From positions 3,286,001 to 3,350,000 of the forward strand of contig NC_017668.1 in NCBI RefSeq assembly GCF_000284515.1: a DNA stretch of 64,000 bases, given 5' to 3'. Below are positions 7,942-15,762 of the stretch, in pieces. The DNA comes from Halobacillus halophilus DSM 2266. Its GTDB lineage: Bacteria; Bacillota; Bacilli; Bacillales; Halobacillaceae. Each line of letters begins with the position of its first letter. Position 1 is the first letter of the stretch. The position numbers were made by a program, and so were the translations under genes. Under the pieces are notes generated by a model, which saw only the letters and a program-made list of their open reading frames with translations, made no database searches and had not been told where the DNA came from.

Positions 7942-8505
7942 TCAATAAGAATCCTTCCATATTCTCTTACAACCTACGAACTGATCAGCCTCAAAAGAAA
8001 GCTTATAGATATCTGGCATCGCAAGCTTCTTCCAAAACTCATAATCATATTGGTTATCCAAGTAATTCATGGTGAGCACCATAATATTACCATGCGTACC
8101 GATGGCGACATTTTTATTTTCATATTCTACTAATACGTTTTTCAAGGCTCTTACGCCTCTTTCCTGGGCGGTCCTATTTGATTCTCCGCCTTCCCAGGAA
8201 AAACGTGGGTGAGTCCATACTTTTTGAATCGCTTCCTCAAAGTTATCAGCTCCTCCCTCTATTAACTTCCTTTCTTTGAAACCATCCATTATATGAATTT
8301 CTTGCCCGAGAGCAGAAGCTAATCCTTCAACAGTCTGTATGGCTCTTAAATAAGGACTCGAGATTACGTGCTCAATATTCTCATCTATGAGCAGTTCGCT
8401 GACTTTAGCCGCTTCTTCTGTTCCTTCTGCTGATAACGGCCTTTTTAATTCATCTGGGGTATATGTAGAATGAGCGTGACGCACCATATAAATATTTGTA
8501 GTCAT
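7942..8505 (-). CDS. Histidine phosphatase family protein (phosphoglycerate mutase-like)
   Basis: A 187-residue member of the histidine phosphatase superfamily. The phospho-acceptor motif is MVRHAH close to the N-terminus, the second catalytic histidine is in IGTHGNIM, and the conserved acidic/Arg segment SSPYLRAIQT is present. Such proteins hydrolyse small phosphorylated metabolites; the substrate is not predictable. ATG 8505 is chosen because AGGAGG lies six bases upstream; an in-frame ATG at 8529 belongs to the tail of a decayed NUDIX frame that runs straight into this gene. Confidence 0.85.
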   Translation of the reverse strand: MTTNIYMVRHAHSTYTPDELKRPLSAEGTEEAAKVSELLIDENIEHVISSPYLRAIQTVEGLASALGQEIHIMDGFKERKLIEGGADNFEEAIQKVWTHPRFSWEGGESNRTAQERGVRALKNVLVEYENKNVAIGTHGNIMVLTMNYLDNQYDYEFWKKLAMPDIYKLSFEADQFVGCKRIWKDSY

Positions 8506-8652
8506 GAGAGCCTCCTGTATATTAGTCATGTAATCTCGTCTAACGGTTTCTTCAAATGTCTCTCCTACCTCTAATGTGCTACCGGGAATTCACCAAATAC
8601 CGTGTTCTTTTCTGTAAAAGAATTCTCCCTGGCCTATCTCAATAATTGCCAC
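8506..8652 (-). pseudogene. NUDIX hydrolase remnant
   Basis: Read leftward from 8652, the frame gives a recognisable NUDIX core: EFFYRKEHGIW, an in-frame stop TGA, then IPGSTLEVGETFEETVRRD. In functional members the segment reads GIWGIPGGxLExGEExxxAxxRE-xxEE; here the Gly is a stop, the second Gly of PGG is Ser, and the catalytic REUxEE is RRDYMTN. Both ends are missing. It abuts the histidine phosphatase gene in the same frame, so the phosphatase may have been the downstream partner of an intact NUDIX gene. Confidence 0.7.
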
Positions 8653-8654
8653 GT

Positions 8655-8795
8655 ACCTCAATATTTCCAGCTTTATCTCCCATCTCATGAATGTAAAAAA
8701 ATATGTATCACTAATGTTTTCAAGCGAGATAGGTACCCCTCTTCATTAGTAAAAGTTCCACCTTCCATTACACTGTAGAAGTTTGAGATATATCA
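8655..8795 (-). pseudogene. Fragment of a paralogue of the 11.5-kb lipoprotein gene
   Basis: With one or two frame corrections, this stretch reads DISQTS, MEGGTFTNEEG, PISLENISD, matching the lipoprotein encoded at 11457-11948 over DITQMT, GGGTFLDDNG, VPISLENVSD. The matches are clear at the nucleotide level (GGTGGAACTTTT and CTTGAAAA..TTAG shared). The N-terminal two-thirds, including the signal peptide, is absent. It is a relic of a duplicated or horizontally acquired copy. Confidence 0.6.
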
Positions 8796-9024
8796 GATCC
8801 ACTCCACTGCATGAGCTTATAACGTAAGACTCAACGGTGAAAAACACTTTAACATAAGTATCTAATATTTTGGTAGCGTTCCTGGAAAAGAAAACCTCCA
8901 TGAAAATCTGAAAGTTGCAGTCTACCTATTATTATCGTTTTCCTGGGTTTTTGTCTTTCTCACTTCCCTTCCTCAAACATAGAATAGAAAGAGCTAACTT
9001 ACTCATATAGAAAGGAAAATTTTT

Positions 9025-9552
9025 TTGGACAGTAATAAAGTGAATTTTTCTCAATTCCCCTATTGTTCTCCTTGTTACCCAAGTTGGAATACTAAATATA
9101 AATGTTGGGATTATATAAAGAAAGACAGTCAGAGCATCCAATTCGATTATGCAAATGAAGACTTTACTACAGATGCTCCTATTCCGGTTGCTCCAGGTCT
9201 CACTATCTCTACAGTTACACTCACAAATTTAAAAGCTGGTAGTGCCGTCTCTTTAAACGGGTTGTTTCTTGTGAACAATAATTCAGCAACACCTGGAAGT
9301 ATCGGAGTACAGATCTACAAAAACAGCATCAATTCCGCAAATATCATTTACAGCGCTGAAATAGAGATTGACGGAGCAGGAAGCGATGATCTCGGTCAGC
9401 CGATTCCAGTGCTTTATGTTGATCCGATTAAGCTGTACGAGAAAAAAGCAACCTATTTTCTCTCCGTCTACAAAATAGATGAGACTGATAATTTATCGGT
9501 TATCGGTCAAGCAACTCTCACAGCAACTGCATATGGAAAAGCCACTTACTAA
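9025..9552 (+). CDS. Hypothetical beta-rich protein, possible spore-surface protein
   Basis: A 175-residue protein starting at TTG 9025 behind AAAGGA. The N-terminus is short, with a Cys/Pro/Tyr/Trp-rich segment (FPYCSPCYPSWNTKYKCW), and the remainder is rich in Thr, Ser, Val and alternating hydrophobics (VTLTNLKAGSAVSLNGLFLV), suggesting a beta-sandwich. There is no signal peptide or membrane span. This composition resembles small spore-coat or exosporium proteins of Bacillus, but no family is recognised; the spore link is inference only. A terminator follows directly. Confidence 0.6.
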   Translation: MDSNKVNFSQFPYCSPCYPSWNTKYKCWDYIKKDSQSIQFDYANEDFTTDAPIPVAPGLTISTVTLTNLKAGSAVSLNGLFLVNNNSATPGSIGVQIYKNSINSANIIYSAEIEIDGAGSDDLGQPIPVLYVDPIKLYEKKATYFLSVYKIDETDNLSVIGQATLTATAYGKATY

Positions 9553-9561
9553 TCAAACCAC

Positions 9562-9592
9562 ACCGCAAACAGCATCTTTTTGCGGTTTTTTT
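9562..9592 (+). terminator. Rho-independent terminator
   Basis: Stem ACCGCA / TGCGGT followed by seven T, ten bases after the stop of the hypothetical gene at 9552. Confidence 0.8.
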
Positions 9593-9782
9593 ATTGGGTA
9601 ACTTGATTAGTCAAAATGGAGAAGCTATTTCCATCATATTTCGATCCGTAATCCCCCATTGATTCATTTGAAACACACACTGAGATCACACCTCTCTCCT
9701 TTATAATTTTTTCTGGCTCGCTTATTCCCGTGCCGCACCGGGGAGGGACAGATGGATTTATTTCCTTACTGTCTTTCTTCAT
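9591..9782 (-). CDS. Doubtful small ORF (63 aa)
   Basis: A leftward frame, MKKDSKEINPSVPPRCGTG onward, with no recognised domain. Its only ribosome-binding-like sequence, TTGGAGC, is too close to the ATG. It ends against the terminator of the opposite gene. It may be a relic; I list it because nothing else occupies the interval. Confidence 0.2.
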   Translation of the reverse strand: MKKDSKEINPSVPPRCGTGISEPEKIIKERGVISVCVSNESMGDYGSKYDGNSFSILTNQVTQ

Positions 9783-10172
9783 GCTCCAAGCATACGAGAA
9801 TGGGATTTTTTTCTAAAGTGAAATATTGTGAGATCCAACATGTTTAGCGTTGTTTGTGGACAAGAAAGGAAAACGCAAATGGTGTTCGATGAGCGTCTGT
9901 GGAAATCGGGTGAAGGCCCGGAAACATTACGATAAGAATAAACTGGTATAAAAAGAGAGAAAGGTAGTCTATATCATCCACTTTCTTGGTTAGATTGAAG
10001 ATGCTGATGGAAAAGGGCTCCTTGTTTTAGTAGAAGTGTGTACAGTTGAAATTTAGTAGAATAAACTCTCTGCCTTTTGCGCTAAAAATCGCTTATAGCA
10101 GAACTTATCGCGCCCCTTTACTAAAAACCCGAACTCAAAATAGTTCATAAGATCTTTCATTATTTATTACAA
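9783..10172. other. Intergenic region, no gene seen
   Basis: About 390 bases with broken short frames on both strands and no ribosome-binding site in a useful position. Part of it may be decayed coding sequence; I cannot assign it. Confidence 0.4.
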
Positions 10173-10937
10173 TCAACTGTCTTGTTTAAATAGGTGATGT
10201 AATACCCGATCCTTGTCGTCAAAAAATTGCTTCATAATCATGTAGTGATCGGTATTCTCTAATGTTGTCTCTTTCATTCCTTCTTCACTAAGTTTTATAA
10301 TTTTTGAATTTGGATAAGCCATGATGATTGGAGAATGAGTAGATATTATAAATTGAGAACCTTTATTAACAAGTTCATGTATGCGGGAAAGCAGAGACAT
10401 TTGTCTTAACGGGGATAAAGCAGCTTCTGGTTCATCTAAGATGTATAGACCATTCCCTTGAAAACGGTTGTTAAATGCTGCAAAAAAAGATTCTCCATGT
10501 GATTGTTCATGTAATGAATCTCCACCAAATGAATCGACAATTTTCGGACCAAATGACGAGTCTCTATCTAACTCTTCAATGTTCGTAGCTAAATTGTAAA
10601 AAGTTTCAGCTCTAAAGAAAAAGCTGTCTCTTGCCTTTCTAGTCCCCTTGGACAATAGTAAATATTGTTCTAAGTTAGAGTGAGAATCATAATTGGAAAA
10701 ATTAAAATTGAGAGTTCCACCCTCGGGATTAAAGCCAAGTTTAATAGCAATACCTTCTAACAGTGTCGACTTACCCATTCCGTTCTCTCCGATAATATAG
10801 GTAACATTAGGATGAAATAGCAATTCTTTAAAATTCCTAATAACAGATAAACTAAATGGAAAAGTCTCATATGAGTTTATACTTTCTGTTTTTAGGTTTA
10901 GTCTTTTAAGGTATTGATTGTCTTTACTCAATTTCAC
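10173..10937 (-). CDS. AAA/ABC-type ATPase, RecF/SMC-like (orphan)
   Basis: A 254-residue soluble ATPase. Walker A GENGMGKST is at residues 50-58, an ABC-like signature SHGES at 146-150, Walker B LYILDEPEAALSP at 164-176, and a switch histidine in STHSP near 201. The arms of an SMC/RecF protein are reduced to a short insertion. It starts with GTG 10937 behind GAGGAGGG. Proteins of this compact type are annotated as AAA family ATPase and occur alone or with nucleases in defence or repair modules; no nuclease partner is adjacent here. Specific role unknown. Confidence 0.8.
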   Translation of the reverse strand: MKLSKDNQYLKRLNLKTESINSYETFPFSLSVIRNFKELLFHPNVTYIIGENGMGKSTLLEGIAIKLGFNPEGGTLNFNFSNYDSHSNLEQYLLLSKGTRKARDSFFFRAETFYNLATNIEELDRDSSFGPKIVDSFGGDSLHEQSHGESFFAAFNNRFQGNGLYILDEPEAALSPLRQMSLLSRIHELVNKGSQFIISTHSPIIMAYPNSKIIKLSEEGMKETTLENTDHYMIMKQFFDDKDRVLHHLFKQDS

Positions 10938-11007
10938 TCTGCAACCCTCCTCACTCTTATTTACTTCCTAAAGCTTTTAGCTACCCGTTAATACAATTTA
11001 CTGTATT

Positions 11008-11319
11008 CTATCCATATTCCTTTGCAAATGTTGAAGGTGAAAATGAAACGTTATATCTTCCTTCAAGTTCTTTCTGTACTTTTTCTGTTAGTTTCAACCC
11101 TTCTTTATTATGCTCTTCTTCGAGTTTAACACCATTAGGAACTATTCCATCTTTATCCCAATCAATCCATTTCATTATCTCCAGCTTCAAGTCGAATTCA
11201 ATCGGAATCTCTTCTATGTCAAGGTTACAATTACAGCGATTACACCATATAGGGTCTGCGCTCACATCTCCCTCTACTTTTAATTCATTTGTTTCCTGTT
11301 GTATACATAGACATTTCAT
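11008..11319 (-). CDS. Hypothetical Cys-rich protein
   Basis: A protein of about 103 residues starting MKCLCIQQET. It has two Cys clusters, CLC at the N-terminus and CNRCNC near residue 32, which could bind zinc. The rest is acidic and helical, with no membrane span. ATG 11319 is preferred to ATG 11337 because GGAG precedes it. It lies 70 bases upstream of the ATPase gene on the same strand and could be cotranscribed. No known family. Confidence 0.55.
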   Translation of the reverse strand: MKCLCIQQETNELKVEGDVSADPIWCNRCNCNLDIEEIPIEFDLKLEIMKWIDWDKDGIVPNGVKLEEEHNKEGLKLTEKVQKELEGRYNVSFSPSTFAKEYG

Positions 11320-11456
11320 TTTATCTACCAGCTCCATTTATTAAAGTAAACTGCTCCTTTAGTAAAGAATCATCATTTTTATTGAAACGAGCGCCCCTTT
11401 ATCTTGAAAACTGGACTTCGAGATATATTGAAGCAAACCTTCAACTAACACAGCCG

Positions 11457-11948
11457 TCAGTTGAAAAACCCTTCTTGATTATACAGATCTATTTTCTCTT
11501 CCATTGTCTTGCTTTTATCTTGCCATTCAATATTCATATAAATGTCGCTAACATTTTCAAGTGAAATAGGTACTCCATTATCATCTAAAAAAGTTCCACC
11601 TCCAGTTGCTCCCGTAGTCATTTGGGTTATGTCTAATTCACTTCCCTTTACTGACTTTGCCTGAACCAGTTTATCTTCATTATCTATAACAGCATAGACT
11701 TCAAGATTAAAGAAATCAGTGCTATTCTCCGTTTTATTCTTCATAGTCAGGCTTCCGTTTCCAGCTTTGAAAGTATCGGGTTTAATTTCAATATCATAGA
11801 AATCCACTTCCCAATGCTCACTTTCTCCTGATAATGATAAGTAATAATTATTCTTCATTGGTTTGTCATTACTATCACAACCTGAAAGCAAAAGAGTAAC
11901 TAATACTAAACCGACCGAAAATAAATTCATTCCTTTTTTCAAAAACAT
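11457..11948 (-). CDS. Lipoprotein, hypothetical
   Basis: A 163-residue protein with a lipoprotein signal peptide: basic MFLKKG start, hydrophobic core and lipobox LLSGC near residue 24. The mature part is a likely beta-sandwich (SLTMKNKTENSTDFFNLEVY; GGGTFLDDNG; VSDIYMNIEW), reminiscent of FxLYD/DUF-type domains of surface lipoproteins. It is the intact relative of the gene fragment at 8655-8795. Function unknown; it should be anchored on the outer face of the membrane. Confidence 0.7.
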   Translation of the reverse strand: MFLKKGMNLFSVGLVLVTLLLSGCDSNDKPMKNNYYLSLSGESEHWEVDFYDIEIKPDTFKAGNGSLTMKNKTENSTDFFNLEVYAVIDNEDKLVQAKSVKGSELDITQMTTGATGGGTFLDDNGVPISLENVSDIYMNIEWQDKSKTMEEKIDLYNQEGFFN

Positions 11949-12068
11949 AACACTCTCACCCTCTTGATGCTTCTGTATCTATTAAAAACCTTCTGCCTTA
12001 ATATAAATTGCTACGTTAGTGAAAAAGCGATTGTTTATATTGGATAATAGCCCCAGTTTATGTAATTC

Positions 12069-12179
12069 TCAGATTCCAGATATCTCTTGCTCTTCTATTA
12101 CTATCGCACCCATTAATTGAATATCGTCAAACTTAACTTTTTTATGAATTGTTTTAGGCAGGTTCGGAATTAATTCCAA
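12069..12179 (-). CDS. Possible 36-residue ORF in a decayed cluster
   Basis: An open frame beginning at TTG 12179 gives LELIPNLPKTIHKKVKFDDI and continues to a stop at 12071-12069. It overlaps the end of the 51-residue gene by ten bases. There is no ribosome-binding site, so it may be a relic of a larger gene. Confidence 0.25.
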   Translation of the reverse strand: MELIPNLPKTIHKKVKFDDIQLMGAIVIEEQEISGI

Positions 12180-12325
12180 GCATTAAATATGAGTCTAAAA
12201 AATTTCCCTATTATTTTGAATGGCCACAGTATTATCTCAGGTAAAAGGTACAACACATCGTACACAAAGTCCCTGAACCCATATTTACCCTTCCCTTTGC
12301 GGTCTCTTCGCCTCATTTCCATCAT
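12170..12325 (-). CDS. Small amphipathic basic membrane-associated protein (51 aa)
   Basis: A frame from ATG 12325 to TAA 12170 gives an N-terminus packed with Arg/Lys (RRRDRKGKGKYG) followed by a long hydrophobic and aromatic helix (YLLPEIILWPFKIIGKFF). The ribosome-binding site is weak (AGATAGG). Short Arg-rich proteins with an LPE-hydrophobic-WPF helix occur in other Bacillaceae, but I cannot name a family. It follows a 27-residue frame and a decayed gene on the same strand. Confidence 0.45.
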   Translation of the reverse strand: MMEMRRRDRKGKGKYGFRDFVYDVLYLLPEIILWPFKIIGKFFRLIFNAWN

Positions 12326-12354
12326 CCTATCTTTAACTGAACTGGTGTTTGAAA

Positions 12355-12438
12355 TTATTTTTTATACTTCTCTTTATACTCCTCGAAAACTTCAGTTGTA
12401 ATCTTTTTATTGAACTCTTTCCATTCTCCGTTTTCCAT
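12355..12438 (-). CDS. Possible 27-residue ORF, coupled to decayed upstream gene
   Basis: The frame MENGEWKEFNKKITTEVFEE ends with a Lys-rich tail. Its ATG overlaps the stop of the upstream frame as TAATG, a layout typical of translational coupling. It could be a real peptide or the 3' part of a longer ancestral protein. Confidence 0.3.
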   Translation of the reverse strand: MENGEWKEFNKKITTEVFEEYKEKYKK

Positions 12439-12777
12439 TATGGACCACCAGCTTTACTTTCTGTATCCACTTGATACTGCTTATATGCTTGACCCCATCC
12501 TTGTTTAGATTTATCGATGCTCCAATCAGAAAACATTTGTATCAGGATCAGCTACCTATCTTTTAAATCCGTTGAGTAATGTGCTAATAAATAAATGGTA
12601 TTTAAATTTGTTTTTTTGACATTTGAATAGAGGTTCTGTAGAAGGTATAGATTTCCATTAATAATCTCAGTATGATTTGAAATTAATAGATAATATTCCT
12701 TCCAATTTAAAAAGAATAGCGGATCATTGCTTAAGGAACCTATATAAGATGGTTTACGCCTTATCTTCAGTCTTCAT
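12438..12777 (-). pseudogene. Frameshifted small gene, family unknown
   Basis: Three successive frames on the minus strand together give about 110 residues: MKTEDKA, then RKPSYIGSLSNDPLFFLNWK..YSTDLKDR, then VADPDTNV, then FSDWSIDKSKQGWGQAYKQY..GGP. At least two frame changes and an in-frame stop break it. The order and continuous codon-like composition suggest one ancestral gene. The small ORFs downstream would be its former operon partners. Identity not recognised. Confidence 0.45.
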
Positions 12778-12908
12778 AACTTTATACCCGTCAAATTAAG
12801 GGTTATGTATTTAAAACCCTACCTTTTTTGTGATCTGGGAAGATAGAGATCATAACAGAAAGAGATCAGCATATGATGAATTGTTATTTAGAAGAAAGGG
12901 TGATGATT

Positions 12909-13073
12909 TTGAATAAAGTAATTTGCTTTAAAGGCTCCCCTTATTACGTGGTAACAGAAGTAGACTCTCACTATTTCTGCCTTAGACTTAATCAACAGTT
13001 AAAGCCAGATCAGAAATTCGGCATTTCCCGAGTAAAAATACCTAAAAAGGAATGCGGAATGTTCAAAACATAA
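12909..13073 (+). CDS. Hypothetical small protein (54 aa)
   Basis: A small soluble protein, LNKVICFKGSPYYVVTEVDS followed by a basic C-terminus ending GMFKT. TTG 12909 is chosen because GAAAGGG lies eight bases upstream; ATG at 12903 and 12873 are alternatives. No motif recognised. It stands alone between the decayed cluster and the BA3454-type gene. Confidence 0.5.
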   Translation: MNKVICFKGSPYYVVTEVDSHYFCLRLNQQLKPDQKFGISRVKIPKKECGMFKT

Positions 13074-13221
13074 AAACATGTTCTTATTTTATGCACTGAA
13101 CGAATCTATTATAAAAAGATCACACTTTAAAAGTTAAATTCAATAAACTTTTACGTAAAATCTATCAAAACTTAAAAAATCACCTTTACAATATAAGTAT
13201 AGAGAAAGGGGGAAGAACAAC

Positions 13222-13356
13222 ATGTACAAGTATATAATCAACGTAACAGTCAAGGGGAAAATTTATCAAACCAATGTAATAGCCAACAAAAACAATTCAG
13301 AAAAAGAAGTGTATCAAATTGCAAAAGAACAAGTTTTGAAACAATGGCCACATTAA
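13222..13356 (+). CDS. BA3454-family small stress-response protein
   Basis: A 44-residue protein, MYKYIINVTVKGKIYQTNVI followed by a helical half ending KEQVLKQWPH. Layout, length and the pattern MYxY..V.VKGK.Y.TNVI..K..SE.EVY.IA.EQV.KQW match the BA3454 family described from Bacillus anthracis. AGAAAGGGGGAAG lies nine bases upstream of the ATG. The molecular role of the family is unknown; it was linked to stress response by expression. Confidence 0.75.
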   Translation: MYKYIINVTVKGKIYQTNVIANKNNSEKEVYQIAKEQVLKQWPH

Positions 13357-13408
13357 ACAGTAACATTGGTTATTAATTTCTACTATTAGAGGAGGGTTTC
13401 ACTATGGC

Positions 13409-13681
13409 TTAATCAAGAAGAAGAGTAGCAACTGCAATAACCATTGGTGTTAACATACTTTTAGCTAATAACACGGTATAGAATAATCCTAAAATATCAG
13501 TAGGGTAGGAGTTATCACCATGATAAAATACTCCATATAGAAAATAAGAGATAATTCCTGTTATTAAAAATATAATGATAAAATCTAACACACTTGTTAA
13601 AAACCTGTTCCTAAAACCCGCTGGATAAGTAACTTCCAAATAAACCCTCGTTTCGTAATTTTCATGTACTTGTTTACACAA
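13409..13681 (-). pseudogene. Truncated RDD-family membrane protein
   Basis: The frame gives YPAGFRNRFLTSVLDFIIIF and a second hydrophobic stretch (LGLFYTVLLAKSML), the first half of an RDD domain. Intact RDD proteins continue with a third helix and a conserved C-terminal segment, as the two complete copies at 46-47 kb do; here the frame stops after VIAVATLLLD. No ribosome-binding site precedes the possible TTG start at 13681. It is probably a 3'-truncated relic. Confidence 0.6.
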
Positions 13682-13805
13682 TAAAGGAATAGCTACTTTA
13701 CAACTATAGCCTCAGTTTATGGAACTAGATAGTGGGGCCTCCCTCTCTCCTAAAATAATTGAGGAATGACAGGCCCTCTGCCAAATCTTCAAAGAAAATG
13801 ATCGT

Positions 13806-14792
13806 TTATAGTTCCAACCACTCGGCAATAACACGATGCGCTTTTTCATCTAATACAACACCGAAATGAGTCGCATCCTCCATCATCCTTATTTTTGCAT
13901 TCTCATTGTTGTGAAATACCTCTTCATACTGATTGGCTTGAAACGTTTGATCTTCCCTGCCTATTAGTACGAACACGCGGTTATCCATGAACTCAATATC
14001 CTGTTCATACTCATCTCGTGGATGCATGGATATTTGCAGCCTATAACTATACGCTAATGTTTCAGTATTATCTCGAACATCATTCGGCATATTGAACGAG
14101 ATAGCATCCAAATGGTTCAAGTGAGTAATCCCAATTTGGTTTAACATGGACAATCCTATCATTCGCTGGAGGTTCTCATTCGCCCAATTACTATCTTCTG
14201 CGTTAGTCGGAGCCTCATGATGAATATAAGGAGCAAGTAACAGGTAGTCATCTACGGCTTCATGGTGGGATGAACCTCCTGCCATGCGAATAACCGCCCC
14301 GCCACAACTTGAATGGCCGCCTACTATAATAGATGAATCGGGATGACGATCCACCACTAATGAAATAAGATCATTTAAATCTTCTTCAATCTGACCGATA
14401 TAATCGATATCTCCACGGTTTTCGGTATTGGGACCATGGCCTCGTAAATCGGGCGTATATACCGTTGCCACACCCTCACCAGACAAATAGTTAGCTAATG
14501 ACGCTAAATATTTACTATGGTAGCCTGATCCATGAACAAGAATAACGACTTTATCCGCTTCAGATTCGTAATATCGATAATACTGATCCGTCCCATCCCG
14601 AGTTTGATAACCCTCAAGCGATGGCACTGACAAATTCTGTTCATTATTTCTCAGCTTATCAAATGCGATGCTCTCCTCTTGCCCGGATGGTTTTTCCACT
14701 GTACTAAATAGTGAGAGCCCATAACCAATTCCCAAGTAGATTACTCCTGAACTGATGCCTACAATGAGTGAAATTTTAAGGAATTTCTTCAT
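13806..14792 (-). CDS. Alpha/beta hydrolase, membrane-anchored
   Basis: A 328-residue hydrolase with an N-terminal hydrophobic anchor (about residues 5-25). The oxyanion segment VILVHGSG, nucleophile elbow GGHSSCGG, acid in IGREDQTF and catalytic His in MEDATHFGV are all present in order. It resembles serine aminopeptidase/monoglyceride-lipase-like hydrolases (Hydrolase_4). The anchor suggests it acts at or outside the membrane. Substrate unknown. Monocistronic. Confidence 0.82.
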   Translation of the reverse strand: MKKFLKISLIVGISSGVIYLGIGYGLSLFSTVEKPSGQEESIAFDKLRNNEQNLSVPSLEGYQTRDGTDQYYRYYESEADKVVILVHGSGYHSKYLASLANYLSGEGVATVYTPDLRGHGPNTENRGDIDYIGQIEEDLNDLISLVVDRHPDSSIIVGGHSSCGGAVIRMAGGSSHHEAVDDYLLLAPYIHHEAPTNAEDSNWANENLQRMIGLSMLNQIGITHLNHLDAISFNMPNDVRDNTETLAYSYRLQISMHPRDEYEQDIEFMDNRVFVLIGREDQTFQANQYEEVFHNNENAKIRMMEDATHFGVVLDEKAHRVIAEWLEL

Positions 14793-15009
14793 TAATTCTC
14801 ACTCCCCATTAAATTAATAGAAGAAAAACAAAGGGCGATTTACGATTTTATTGGATTCTCCCCCCGCCTTTTTTACCATTTAAACTCTCACCCGAATAAA
14901 CAGAAATTAGGTCCTTAATGTGCCAGTTCAACAGTAAAAACGTTAATTCCTGCTTAAATTAGCTGTAATTATTCCAGCATCTCCCCCTCCCGGTATGGAG
15001 TCTCCAAGT

Positions 15010-15051
15010 AAAGGAGGGCGACTACTCAATAAGAATAGTCGCCCTCCTTTA
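15010..15051. terminator. Strong bidirectional hairpin
   Basis: A 15-bp stem, AAAGGAGGGCGACTA / TAGTCGCCCTCCTTT, with an 11-base loop. It lies in the 360-base interval between the hydrolase start and the next leftward small gene, and could end the leftward small-membrane-protein operon. The remainder of 14793-15155 shows no gene. Confidence 0.75.
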
Positions 15052-15155
15052 TCAATGCACAATATATCGTCCATATGGAACTATTGCCGCAATTTCTATA
15101 AACATGGATGCCAAGGGAAGCTGAAACCCACTTTCAAACACTGAATCATTTTCAC

Positions 15156-15257
15156 TTAAACAATAAGATGGATAAGTTCTTTTATCCCTTTGTAGATGAC
15201 AATTCCAACTACGACTCCAAATCCAAACTTTGCGTGGTTCGTAGTTTCCCTCTCCAT
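15156..15257 (-). CDS. 33-residue single-span membrane peptide
   Basis: ATG 15257 lies seven bases after AAAGGAGA. The product begins MERETTNHAKFGFGVVVGIV and is one glycine-rich hydrophobic helix with short polar ends. It is the last member of a leftward run of small membrane proteins. Tiny but well supported by its ribosome-binding site. Confidence 0.55.
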   Translation of the reverse strand: MERETTNHAKFGFGVVVGIVIYKGIKELIHLIV

Positions 15258-15309
15258 AACGAATCTCCTTTCAACTTGGCAAAGCATTCCTGCTCTTTCA
15301 GACTCAGTA

Positions 15310-15667
15310 TTAAGATACCTTATTTTGGTGTATGTAAATAGATATAGCCGCCTTCAGGTTAGCCAATACCGATATAATTCCCATACCTGCTAACGTGAAC
15401 CTAATTTCTACGCTAACTGGATCAAGAAAAAAAACAATGGTTGAGATACAACCAGCCGTAACAAGTGCAAGAAGAACTTGTACTTGAATATTTTTTTCAA
15501 ACTGTTTTTTTGAACTCCACTTCCGAACTTTCAACATTATAAAAAATAACGCGGAGAGTAGGAGTATAGCAAAAATCAAAGGATTACCTCCTTCACCTAA
15601 AAACTTAGAAATATCGTAGATGCCACTAAGAAAAGTATTAATCCAAAATGCAATTCTTGTTATTCAT
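15310..15667 (-). pseudogene. Small three-span membrane protein with early frameshift
   Basis: An intact frame from TTG 15579 encodes 89 residues with three hydrophobic segments. Upstream in the same frame there is further protein-like sequence (RIAFWINTFLSGIYDISKFL), but it has no start codon. A strong AGGAGGG followed by ATG at 15667 opens in another frame (MNNKNCILD, stop). A one-base slip within the first five codons would join them into a protein of about 117 residues. Either the gene is frameshifted or translation restarts at TTG 15579, which has its own AGGAGG. Family unknown. Confidence 0.5.
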
Positions 15668-15705
15668 AATAACCACCCTCCTGGCAAATCAAGTACCAGT
15701 AAATA

Positions 15706-15749
15706 GAGTTATTGGAGAGTTATTGGAGAGTTATTGGAGAGTTATTGGA
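15706..15749. repeat. Four tandem copies of an 11-bp unit
   Basis: GAGTTATTGGA is repeated four times without a mismatch (15706, 15717, 15728, 15739). It lies in the spacer between two leftward small genes. The period of eleven is close to one helical turn. Confidence 0.9.
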
Positions 15750-15762
15750 AATCTATAGTAGC

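Noticed and set aside
10113-11400. Possible dispersed repeat GCGCCCCTTTA at 10114 and 11389
   Set aside because: Only 11 bases are shared and the flanks differ; likely coincidence in AT-rich spacers.
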